Of a stretch of DNA of 64,000 nt, positions 1 to 9,941 are shown in pieces. A program made the translations under genes and the position numbers. Within the stretch, counting starts at the first letter, position 1. Every line of letters begins with the position of its first letter. The notes beneath the pieces are model-generated. The model made no database searches. It was not told where the DNA came from and saw only the letters and a program-made list of their open reading frames with translations. The stretch comes from Dictyophora rubrovolvata (taxonomy: Eukaryota > Basidiomycota > Agaricomycetes > Phallales > Phallaceae), in contig CP114121.1 of the NCBI GenBank assembly GCA_029959195.1, positions 1,674,001 to 1,738,000 on the forward strand. Direction: 5' to 3'.

Positions 1-430
1 TGTTCATGTTTGCAATTGATTGAATATGGTTATAAGGATATGAACACTTGGACAAGGCTGAGAGAGGCAGCTGCAGAAAAAGAAAGGAAGGAGCGTGAGG
101 AAAGGGAGCAACTGGCTCGAATGGAACAGGAAAGAGCGGAAAGGGAAGAACGAGAACGGCTGGAAAAAGAGGCCAAAGAACGTAGAGACCGTGAAAGAGC
201 CGCCGCCAAGCTGCAGAAGGCTACTCGTGGAATGCGAGGTAAATCATTTTTTTTCAGCTGCAAATACACTTTCTCACTCTATTTCATCTCACTTGTCTCA
301 TTTTATTTCTCTCTTTCTTTGGTCAGGAGTTTCCCGGGGGCGCGTACAAGTTAACGCAGCCTCCGGAAGAGGTGGCGCATCAGCGATTCCTGCACTAAGA
401 ACAGGGGCTGCTACTGGCAGGCGAGTTTGA
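1..430 (+). CDS. 3' end of a charged coiled-coil protein with an IQ-like motif (5' end outside window)
   Basis: Two exons are visible: up to 238, and 327-430, with the stop TGA at 428-430. The intron at 239-326 has GT-AG borders and keeps phase. The readable protein end is a long highly charged helix of Glu/Lys/Arg repeats, then AAAKLQKATRGMRG, which resembles a calmodulin-binding IQ motif, then a Gly/Arg-rich tail ending in RRV. I do not recognise the family. The true start lies upstream of the window; the first Met visible (base 10) need not be the start, because an intron acceptor could lie near base 27. The IQ match is partial, since the last basic position becomes Val after splicing. Confidence 0.55.
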
Positions 431-663
431 TCAGGATAATTATGAATTTCTCCTTTATAAATATGCATACCCTATACCAAACGGAAATCCTTGTCGCTCC
501 TGTATTTACTTAGAACTGTGAAATTATGTAAAACTCCAATCTAATGATCGCGTGCGTGACGCGTGAACTGAACTGAACAAGTTGGTAGTGGACCTTTGTC
601 CGTCTTCCACTAACTCCAAGACATATCTGTCGCATACTGCATACCTTTTGCCTTTCCTTTTGC

Positions 664-3567
664 ATGGAGGTTTCCAGCGTTTCAAGCGTCTCACTGAAAT
701 ATCGAGTAGCAAAATGCACAGGTCATAGTGGTGCTTATGTGGCAGAAGTACGTAGTCTATTTTTGTCGAATGGCAATCGATGAAGTGTCAAGCTTTGACG
801 ATGTAGAATATTCTCGTGAATAATCCCTCGGATGAGACTTCAAGATGGAGCGGTAGTACTACATCTGAGAACGTTCGACAGTGGATTCTGCTTGAGCTCG
901 CAGAGCTTAGCTTGGTTCGCAGTATTACCTTCGGCAAATTTCACAAAAGTAGTATTTATTTTCTCTTTGCGTGAATATTTTTTTAATCTCTCTTCTTTTG
1001 AAAGAGCATTTATGTGATATGAAAGAGTTCAAGGTACGTTTCTCTTTCTGCGTCACTGTAATATGTTATCTTTCCAGTCTAAAATTACAGATCTATGTTG
1101 GCCGTTCAATGGACAATTTATCTCTGGCTCTGCATGAATGCTTAATGAATGACCCCACGCCGGAGACTTTCGAATTTCGACGTATCAATCGTTCTGGATT
1201 ACTTGTCCCGATTCGCTATATTAAAATTGTTCCAGTTTCGTAAGTACCCCACCCGAGAGTCTTTGAACACCACTCATATACATCCTCAAGTGCTCATAGT
1301 ACAGGCTTCAATACATCAATATGGCATGTCGCACTTTCTGGAGTCAGCGAACCCCAAATTGTAAGACATACACAAGACGCTTATACTCGAGTAAGTTCCT
1401 CCAACGTGTTCTCGTCGTATTCACTCACTGTTTGCAGTACATGAAAGGGCAAACTATACGACATATCCTAAAATTCTTAAGGCAACAACGCCATCTTACT
1501 GCATTTGATGCTTTGCTACGTCGGGCTGATCAACCGCTAGAGCACCCCATTATAAGCCGGCTGTATGATGAAATCATACTAGGTAACTGGAGCACGGTAG
1601 AGTCTTTGATTGCAACCGTAGCATCTGAAGGCCTTTTCGACCAAAACGTTGCTCAACACGATCCTAAAGCTGTCTGGCGACGTCTAAGTGGCTCAGGAAC
1701 GACAACGGACTTACCTTCAGCACGAGGCGGACATCAGATGTCTATTGATGTTGAAGCTCGAAATATTTATCTTTTTGGAGGATGGAACGGGCACCATGAT
1801 TTGGATGATTTATGGAGTTATTCCATTGATGAACAACGATGGAGACTGTTGAGTTCCCATACTGCCGAAGTTGGCGGTCCCAGTCCGCGTAGTTGTCATA
1901 AGATGGTTTTCGATCCGCTTACTGGTTACCTATATATCCTGGGTAGGGTTGGAGACACAGATGGTTCTGCAACAACAGGCGTGGCAGCTTCGTCTCAGCC
2001 TACTCAAGCGTCAACGTCAACTCAAAGCAGAGAAGTGTCAACCCCAACCGACAACCCTAAACAATTCCCTTCTGATTTTTACCGCTACTCGACGCGTGGA
2101 CCAAACTCTGGTCAGTGGACGTTGTTAAGTGAGGATACAGCAGTAAGTAACCAATGACTATAATTTGTCCCGAACTGAAATACATGTTAGACAGAGGATG
2201 GTCCTCGCTTAATATACGATCATCAAATTGCAATCGATTCAGAGAAGCAGACATTATACGTGTCGGGAGGTCGAGTTGTGGATCCTGGTACAATGAGCTT
2301 TTCAGATTTTTTCGAATACCACATAATAACTGGTAAATGGACACGAATTCAGTATGTAATTGCCCCTTTTCCTAATCAATTTTTCGCTGACTTGGTTCGC
2401 ATAGAGATGAAATGAGGTGCCGTAGATACGGTCATAGCATGGTTTTTGACACCGTTCGACGCCGTCTCATTTTCCTAGCGGGAAAGACTGGCGAAACATT
2501 CCTAACCGACATGTATATGTACGACGTAGATTCACGGACATTTATAGATGTTACTAGTGATTTCACTGCTCAGGGGGGTCCGGATCCTTCATTTTGTCAA
2601 CGAACTGTAGTAAATCAAGAATCAGGTTTATTATTCACGTGAGTGTTCTTGGTATTTGGAAGTGATGAGTAGTGATGTCTTTCCAAGGCTACCTGGATTC
2701 CTGAAGCCCAAGTCGCAAAAGAATTCCAATGATGGTGCTTTGCAGTCCGCATTTTGGATATACAAACCTGATTCAGCGGGGTGGACAAAAGTGTCAGGAT
2801 TTCGTCCATCCCTCTCAGAAACCGATTGGCAGACCAACGATGAAACGTTTGAACCACCCCCTCGATTTGCTCATGAAATGGTTTATGACCCAGTACGAAA
2901 TACAATATACGTTCACGGAGGAAATTCCGGACACAAAGAAAGCCAGCGGTTGGATGATTTTTGGAGTATGAATCTTATCCAGTACGTTTACATCAGCGGT
3001 TTACAAGATCACTCAATGACTTTCACCAGTCCTACAAGAGACGAGCTTGTCCGAAAGGCGACTTATATTATTCGTAGGCAGCAGTCAGTGGCAAATAACT
3101 ATCTTTTGGGCTTTTCATAGCATTTCAATCATTATTGTAGATTCAAGGAGCTGTGCGAGGTTCAGTCTCCCGTGCAAGCTTTGACCTTTTTGCAGCAGGA
3201 AGTTTATTCGATGGTTGATCATTCGTCGAACGAAGAAACTGAAACTTTTAGAGCGTTACATTCGCATTTATTCGACAGGACCCATTCACCTTGCATGAAC
3301 CGTTCCACCATAGGGCTCGAGGAAGGCGATACGACTGGCCACATCAGTGATTATGAACAGATTACCGAGCAATCGGAAGAAGATACCCCATCATTACATC
3401 AAGACGTTACTCTGGAAGAAGACGGATATAGAGAATTGGACGAAATGCATTTCGGGCAAAGGACCAAAGTGTTTGAAAGTCTTTTGAGTCTGGTTAATTC
3501 AAACGCGAAGCAACCAGAGACAGATCTCATCGATATTATGGAAGAAATAGACATGTTATGTCCATAG
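664..3567 (+). CDS. MKLN1: Muskelin-like kelch protein (CTLH/GID ubiquitin ligase-associated)
   Basis: Eleven exons: 664-747, 807-948, 1005-1033, 1091-1239, 1291-1390, 1438-2142, 2191-2351, 2405-2638, 2688-2981, 3030-3083, 3141-3567. All introns are GT-AG, giving 792 aa. The N-terminal discoidin-like domain (about residues 10-155) has the muskelin landmarks ENILVNNPSDETSRW, ITFGKFHK and FNTSIWHVALSG. A LisH/CTLH region follows (about 165-235), then six kelch-type blades (for example RGGHQMSIDVEARNIYLFGG) and the conserved muskelin C-terminus with LTFLQQEVY. Muskelin links the CTLH (GID) E3 ligase to substrates and cytoskeletal traffic; that role is taken from the animal family. The start was chosen because this ATG opens the frame matching the family N-terminus directly upstream of the first intron. 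At 792 aa it is slightly longer than the animal protein (about 735 aa). Confidence 0.9.
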
Positions 3568-3651
3568 GTTTTCGAGCTGTCACTCAAATCAACTATTGAT
3601 TCTTTCAACCCACGATGCCTAGCATAGCGTTACCAAGTCATGTATGTATTA

Positions 3652-4273
3652 CTAGGCATCTAAATTAATAGAACTTCCGAACTTGGTATAGAGCTCGATT
3701 TTTAGAGTTTTCATAGTTACTTCGCATTCGTCTACTTTCTTTTGTATTTCGTCGAGTTCGGATGAGATACTTTTCTGATCCTGTTCAAGTTGTTCCTGGG
3801 CTTTGATCAGTGGGAGATGTAAGAATGTTTCGCCAACACGATATCTAGATTTAGGGTCACTTCAATCGTTAAGGATAGAGGTTAAAAACAAACTGCCTCA
3901 CAACACTAATTCGTCCTCATCGACCAATTCTAATTCCGTACTAAGATCATCCAGTACTTCTTTATCTTGCTAGGATAACGATAAGCATTAAATACGTTAA
4001 ATGACACGCAAGAGGCATATAAAAACCTTCAATTTTTGATATATATCTTCAATTCCGCGTAACCGAGCATTGAGTTTTGAAAATTTATTGATTTTCTGTT
4101 GATCTTCTGCATTAGATTATCAATGAGCGAACGGCTTTTCACAAGTAAAGAAGACTTGCACTCAACCCCAAGTCACTTCAGGTGCGTCATCAGATTCCTC
4201 CTCGGGAGCTAGCTGAACAAAATAAGTATCCATCATCGTTTTTCACGAAGTAGAATAATCGTACCATACGCAT
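3652..4273 (-). CDS. PFD4: Prefoldin subunit 4
   Basis: Five exons on the minus strand: 4265-4273, 4167-4212, 4027-4106, 3902-3969, 3652-3844, giving 131 aa. The protein starts MRM and has the classic beta-prefoldin signature WEDQQKINKFSKLNARL, then IEDIYQKLK, ELELVDEDELVLYRVGETF, and a C-terminal coiled coil ending INLDA. Prefoldin is the cytosolic hexameric co-chaperone that passes unfolded actin and tubulin to CCT/TRiC; subunit 4 is one of its four beta subunits. Length matches the family (about 130 aa). The first exon is only 9 bases (MRM) if this ATG is used. One donor (after 4167, GTTGAG) is weak but needed to keep the conserved frame. The 3' end faces the muskelin gene 84 bases away. 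Confidence 0.93.
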
Positions 4274-4497
4274 GTTGAGTGGGGGACGACGGTGACAATC
4301 GGTGTTTGAAATAAGACTCAAGCCGCTGCAATGAATCGTGGAAGCGACAGTTGCACTACGGTTGAACGACGACATGTAAGTCTTCAAATTTCGAAATTTC
4401 GGTGTTCGTGGAAACTATTTACAATCATAACTTTGACATATTACGTGCGGCATAAAAGAAAAATTGGGTGCATGTTCGAGAAAATGGAGACACCGGA

Positions 4498-5465
4498 TTA
4501 TTTTTCATTTAAATTCCGAAGTAAATCAATCTACACACAATTGTCAAGTTAATTTCAAACAAACAAGGCGGTCGACTAACTACTTACCTTGTGCGAAGTG
4601 ATCGTACGCAGTTCTCCCGGTACCGCAACTTTACCTGTAACCGCACCAACAGTTTGCTGAATTGTGCGACCAGCACGGCCTTTCGTTGCTATATAATGTT
4701 TGATCTATGATTGTGGTTACACAACACTGCTCGTAATCTTCTTGGGCACAACTCACTTCGCTAGGAATCACCTCGATAGCGCAAACCCGTGGATCATTAA
4801 TATCTCCTTTATGAACTCCATCCCCCAAATCACCGAAATAACCAGCTACCCTTGATCAAAAAATGCTTTACTACACGGCTCTTCGGGGGGTCGCTAGTAG
4901 GAACATGACTATACTTACTGGTTGCTCCAATATTTCTTTAAAAAGTTCTTGTCCTTGATTATCCTCGCATGTCCAGCGATGCTCGCCCAGTTAGTCGTGG
5001 ACTGCTCACAGAACGACACGTTGACATGGTCATCATTTTGAATTTCTCCCTACAGACCGGCAAGTAAGTTCCCATTCTATTAGTTTGTTTTCGACAGAGC
5101 TCACGAGTTTTCCTGAAACGTCATTGGCTATAAAGACAAACGACAAGATATCCGTATTTTTGTCGTCATCTGGTGGTTTGCGCTCATGTGTCAGAAATGA
5201 GAGCACTACTTAAAACCTCAGAATACATACCCGCTCTAGCTAAAGCCATTGCACGTGAGTGCAGTTGTCCTTCTGGAGATCGAGTAGTTAGCATAGCCGT
5301 TCGAACGCTGTCTACCAGCTCGCGTAAATCTATTAAAGGTGTAATAAGAATGCGCTGGATCTCCTCGGCCGCGCAAAGGTTCTTACCGCGAATTTTTACT
5401 TGAGTGGTGACATCGTGATTCTCCGCCTTAGCAGTATAGGGATCAAGCTCAGTATGTGTAGACAT
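4498..5465 (-). CDS. bli-3: Bli-3-like pyridoxamine-5'-phosphate-oxidase-fold flavoprotein
   Basis: Seven exons: 5387-5465, 5231-5329, 5105-5169, 4919-5049, 4757-4850, 4588-4704, 4498-4530, giving 205 aa. The protein has the split-barrel FMN-binding pattern of the general-stress/Bli-3 family: VRTAMLTTRSPEGQLHSRAM near residue 45, then HVNVSFCEQS, AGYFGDLGDGVHKGDINDPR and a C-terminal helix with TGKVAVPGELRTIT. In Neurospora bli-3 is induced by blue light; whether this one is, is unknown. The enzyme activity of the family is unproven, and flavin or heme binding is inferred from the fold. The last coding exon is 33 bases. A palindromic TGACGTCA lies 70 bases upstream of the start. Confidence 0.87.
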
Positions 5466-5534
5466 GATTATTGTCTGTCAGTAATAAGTGAGCAAAGTAT
5501 TTAAGGTAACACTCCATTACAAAGTAGTCATGCT

Positions 5535-5542
5535 TGACGTCA
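5535..5542. promoter_or_regulatory. TGACGTCA palindrome (CRE/ATF-type site)
   Basis: A perfect 8-base cAMP-response-element palindrome sits 70 bases upstream of the Bli-3-like start codon and just past the ataxin-3 stop. ATF/CREB bZIP factors bind this sequence in fungi, for example in stress responses. Use here is inferred from position. The same octamer also occurs at 5853-5860 inside the ataxin-3 coding region, so chance occurrence must be considered. Confidence 0.4.
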
Positions 5543-5591
5543 GAAGTCGCAAAATTTGTTTACATGCAATGGTTCATCCATGAAACCCACG

Positions 5592-7263
5592 CTACTTCCC
5601 ACCACCAAACCTGGCCAATCTCCTTTTTCTAAGCTCCTCCGCATCGACTTCAACTGCTTGTGGTTCGGCTGTTGTACGGTCATCCGATGTCACAGCTTCG
5701 ACCGTCATTGTTGGAAGGCAAGAAGTACTAGCAAGTGGTTTAGGAGATGGAGGTGGAATAATAAAGCCTTCCGGTAGTGCTTCCAATGATGCCTTTAGAG
5801 CAGCTTGAAGCTCAGAATCCTCGTCGTCATAGACCCGATCATTCCATGTACCTGACGTCAGTTCCAACGCATTGTCCGGGGTGAAAGGTTCTGCCGATTC
5901 CGTCTTGCTATTTTCGATAGCACGGCGTATTGCCTCCTCTTCTTCTTCTTCGCCAGCTGTACGCCGCCTTCCTGTATTCGGTTCCCCGTTAAAGCCCCGA
6001 TTCTCCTCATATGTTTCCCTTAAAGCCATTTCTTGTTCCCTTTGCATCCGTTCTATGATAGCTTTGCTTCGAGCTTGATTACGTGCCATAGTTGTTGCAA
6101 TGTCATCCTCTTCGTCGGGGGCATCTGGGAAAGCACGAGGTACTGTGGAGATGGTGGAACGTTCTGCTGGCAAATTGATGGTCGCAGACGATGGGGAGGT
6201 AGAGCTGTAATCAACGTTTTGACAGGCTAGGGACGCCTGTAAAGCAGCTTGAAGTTCCCAATCTTCGTCTTCGAAGCCAGGGGTGTTTTGTGGGTCTTTT
6301 TCAGTACGAGAGCCAGAAGGTCCTGCAGCTATGTTTGCTGATGTCGGCTGGGGAATTGTCATAGCAATTTCATCTGCTTCTGTATGTGGCAATATAACTC
6401 CGGGTCTTTCGTCGAGTGGTCGTACAGCAAAAACAGAATAACCTGGGCGAGAAGTTTAACAACATTTATTGAAGATGTAGAAGTGTCGCGTGGAATCAAA
6501 CCTTCATTTTCAGCTTGAGAAAGTACCATTCCTAGATATAATTTGCTGACCCATTCTGGGGCTGGTAAAAATGAATTCAAGTTGAACCAATGTCCGTTGT
6601 CTAAATCGTTTAGATTGCCGAATCGTCGTAATGCAAACCAATGCTGTTGATGATTTAAAATGAATGCCATTTGGGCCCTGGAGGGGGGTCAGTAATATTC
6701 CTCAACGGTATCAAAGTATCAAGACGAACGCACTGTGGCCTATCTTGTTCGTCTCGCAAAGCTGGATTTCGCCACCGCACAAGACTATGTGTATAAAGTT
6801 AGATTTTATTTGCAGCCTAGTTAAAATGACGCCTACGTGAATCCCCAGACTCGAAGGGCACCTTCTAAGACATCTACTGAGAAAAAACCTAAAGTTGCCC
6901 TTGAGAACTGAATGAAATAACAAACCGATCATAAAGCTTTACCAGTATCATCCATGTTATGACTGCTCGGTCCGATGTCTTCATTGACGGTCCCTTCTAA
7001 CTGATCTAAATGATCAGCAAATTGTGCAAGATCAGGTGCTTGAAACTGAAAGATGAGATATAAAGAAAGTTATCAATACAGCAAAATCAACAAAGTGTCC
7101 ATACATAATCTCCCTCTAGAGCATCCTCGATGAATAAGTGGTACGTATTTTACACTGAAGACCTACGCAAAACCGCATTGAGAGCATGTTGAGCACATAA
7201 TTGAGATCCGTGTTGTTGTTTTTCGTGGTAGATGAAGGGTAAAAGTGGCTCCAGACCAGCCAT
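5592..7263 (-). CDS. ATXN3: Ataxin-3-type (Josephin) deubiquitinase with three UIMs
   Basis: Seven exons: 7167-7263, 7105-7115, 6943-7045, 6837-6888, 6734-6784, 6502-6677, 5592-6442, giving 446 aa. The Josephin domain (about residues 1-185) keeps the catalytic Cys in GSQLCAQHALNAVL, the catalytic His in QQHWFALRRFG and the Asn in HWFNLNS, followed by EGYSVFAVRP. The C-terminal half has three ubiquitin-interacting motifs: ELQAALQASL (about 220-237), EEEAIRRAIENSK (about 330-346) and ELQAALKASL (about 370-388). The family trims ubiquitin chains in protein quality control. Exon 2 is only 11 bases; it is required to keep QGDY after the active-site helix. The end GGGK follows a basic segment. A polyglutamine tract, as in human ATXN3, is absent. 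Confidence 0.92.
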
Positions 7264-7370
7264 GCAGCGTGTATCGCGGTTGCGAGCAAACAAACGCGTC
7301 ACCGCTGCTTAGTCAGCGCTATCTTATATAGGCTTTTCGCGCAACGCCAAATTGTCCACTACATACTTTC

Positions 7371-8459
7371 ATGGGTCGCTGTAGACGGGAGGATGGCAGA
7401 CAGCCCTTCATGCCATATACCCTCTTTCTTTACATTCTGCTGACCTTTGCGAGAGCATCCGCTCAAGACGCTAATATATGTGACTCCGCTATCACCGTTG
7501 ACGGAGTTCGCTACGATTTACAACAACTTGCTGGCCAACATTCAGCGAAGTACACGGAGAATACGCCTCCTACTCAAAATGAACATGTCATTACTTTTGA
7601 TTTATGCAAAGACCTTGAAACGTCATCGTCCAACATTCCCGAGTCTGATCAGGTAAGACTTTCCTGTGTTTTTGGTATCGTCGTTACGCGCTGTACTGAG
7701 TACTTACAGTGTCCAACAGGGACTCGAGTGTGCTATACAAAGATTAACAAAAAAGAAAACGAAAACGATAGAGTAGTTGAAGTTGTCCCTATCGCTCAGA
7801 GTTCTGCACTGGATCCTATGTACTCGCTACTTAATGGTGCGTGTACCGGAATGCTTCGCGCGATAGCCGTAATCTCCTAACCATGCATGCTATGAGCAGC
7901 TCCCGAGGCACTCTCAGTTCATCTACATAACCGACTGTTCTCTGTTGAAGGAAAAGCTGCTCCCCAAATGTTCAATCTCACCCTCATTTGCAATAAGGAC
8001 ACTTCAGACCCGTCTTTTTTGTCTTACCAAAACGGTACAGCAACTGTGGAGTGGGGAACTCCTGCCGGCTGCAAAGCTTCTGAGACCGAAAAGCCCGATG
8101 AAAGTGGTGCGCCGGAGTCGAGTACCGGAAGTGGCATTAGCTGGTTCTTTATCTTGTATGTTCATTCATTTTAAAAAACCCCGAAAGCAAGTCAAACTCT
8201 CTGTCAGATTTTTACTCTGTTTTTTCGGATATTTCGCCATTGGAGCATATTACAACTATAATCATTTTGGAGCTAGTGGCTGGGATCTTATTCCGTAAGT
8301 GAATCGTCATTTTTTGGTCTTCCTTCACTCGAGCATTCTTTTAGCCATCGAGACTTCTGGCGTGAAGTACCGTATCTATTTCGAGACTTCATTGACCACT
8401 TATGCGCCACTTTTCGACCAGGCTATCAAAGCTCCAGGCGAGGATACGTAGCAGTTTAG
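7371..8459 (+). CDS. ATG27: Autophagy-related protein 27 (Atg27)
   Basis: Five exons: 7371-7652, 7710-7836, 7900-8155, 8208-8294, 8345-8459, giving 288 aa. A second Met at 7410 may be the true start, because it sits directly before a good signal peptide (LFLYILLTFARASAQ). The luminal part is the mannose-6-phosphate-receptor-like fold with ICDSAITVDGVRYDL, then CPTGTRVCYTKINKKE and LTLICNKD. A transmembrane segment (WFFILYLFLLCFFGYFAIGA) precedes a short tail ending RRGYVAV, a YxxPhi-type sorting signal. Atg27 is a type I membrane protein that cycles between Golgi, endosome and vacuole and supports Atg9 traffic. All splice junctions hold phase. The start codons of this gene and the divergent ataxin-3 gene are only 107 bases apart. 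Confidence 0.9.
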
Positions 8460-8537
8460 GATCAGCGTACACTAAGATTGATTAGTATTTAGTTTCATAT
8501 TATAGCATTTTTGCATCGAAATAAAATGAGTGATGCT

Positions 8538-9154
8538 CTATGACCACGAGTCGTCTCGTTTTACGATTACATCTTTGAGAACATTGTCAGCTCCTACGGG
8601 TACGTTTCTCGTAGATGCATATTCCATTGTTCTAAAGATAGGTGTTTGACACTCGGTCAGAATTGAGAATAATTAACAGGGCTTACGCAGGGTGTCGTAA
8701 TCTGTAAATGGCGGGCCTAAGAGCACTGGATGTGGTAAGCTGGTCTTCAGCAGCATTTACCGATTGTTCCAAGTGTTTAGAATTGATACGGTTCCACGTT
8801 TCGGAGGACGTTCTGTATTGTTGGATATAACGCGTGATATATGACCCATCTTCGTCGAAAAGTGGTATGATGGTATAAAGGCCCAAAGCTATGGCCCCGG
8901 TAAACGCAAGTCCTCTCCAAAATGGTGTGTTAAAGGCTATTCAGCAAGAGAGCATGTCCTGTCATAAGCTTTGCAGTCGCTGGGTTTATGTGGAACTCAC
9001 ATTCTTCCGGATATGCGGCGGAGTCGTTCTGGTGCTGGTGATGATCGGAATGCGAATCTGTTGATGAATATCTCGTTAAGGCTAAAATATGGTTTTTTTT
9101 GCCTTTGAGGCCCAGGCCAAACAATATCCGCTGACGGGCCAATGTTGTCAACAT
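8538..9154 (-). CDS. Mitochondrial complex I accessory subunit (NUO 17.8 kDa type)
   Basis: Three exons: 9001-9154, 8687-8936, 8538-8631, giving 165 aa. The N-terminus is a basic presequence (MLTTLARQRILFGLGLKG) followed by a His-rich stretch, a single membrane segment (RGLAFTGAIALGLYTIIPL) and a helical matrix or intermembrane part with SSETWNRINSKHLEQSV and RPAIYRLRHPA, then NVPVGADNV. This layout matches the Neurospora NADH-ubiquinone oxidoreductase 17.8 kDa subunit, from memory of that family. Its role is structural within respiratory complex I. The gene is convergent with ATG27, the stops being 78 bases apart, and divergent from RAX2. Confidence 0.75.
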
Positions 9155-9941
9155 CGTTCCGGTGTGTGTGACTAAATCAAACTGTCACGGGTGTGTTGCA
9201 GCTGACGTAAAGCTGCAGGCGTTAAACGTTAATGTTAAGGTGCTCAATCACGCGCACGGCTTGCAACCTCGCTCATGCACTCGCAACGTTCAACCTTTAA
9301 CCACGACTTTTAACAACATCATTAGCAATGGTATAATATTTGTATGATTGCTCTCACCATCGGGCTGGTTGGCGGTTAGCCATTGAAGCCAGGATGTCAC
9401 TTTCGACTCTTATACCACTCTTTTGGCATCAAAGGCCCTTTTAAAATTCTTCCTCAGTCGTCCCCCGAATTTCCTGTGATGCAATGAATATTGTCGTGAC
9501 GTTTGTTCACCGCGAAGCTCAACAAGCGTCCCATGTGCACCAACCTTTCGTGAGCGGATGCGCGATCACTAAATGAGCGTGTAGAAACACTTGTTATTCC
9601 GACATAACTATCCTACAAGAAATTATCCCCGTTTTATAAACTGCAAATTTTTATTCCATGTGATGAAAAGCAACTTTTTTTAAGATGAGCAAAACCGAAA
9701 CATCGCGATATGCGCAAGTCGTTGCATCATGTTGTGGGCGCGTGTGGACCCAAACAAAACTCAAACAAACCACTCGTTTCCCAGATACTTTAAATAAAAA
9801 AAGTCGCTGAGAACCTTCTTTCAACCCGCTACAAGCAGTTCACTCAAGCGCGTTCGTTCCTTTTCAGAGACCACAAGGGTCACTGTCATTTTTCAAACCC
9901 CCGCTTTCATGCAAATTATCGACAAGTAACACAAAACCAAT
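9155..9941. other. Divergent intergenic region upstream of RAX2 and the complex I subunit
   Basis: About 790 bases separate the two start codons. I see no convincing coding potential. A TTTAAATAAAA element at 9789-9799 could be a TATA-like core element for RAX2, followed by pyrimidine-rich sequence up to the ATG. No repeat or RNA gene was recognised. Confidence 0.5.

Noticed and set aside
7105-7115. Alternative: ataxin-3 exon 1 joined directly to exon 3
   Set aside because: It breaks the frame right after the catalytic helix, while the 11-base exon restores the conserved QGDY.
9162-9347. 61-codon plus-strand ORF with alternating Asn/Val
   Set aside because: Lies in the divergent promoter; repeats of GTTAA-like words explain its composition, and it shows no homology-like features.
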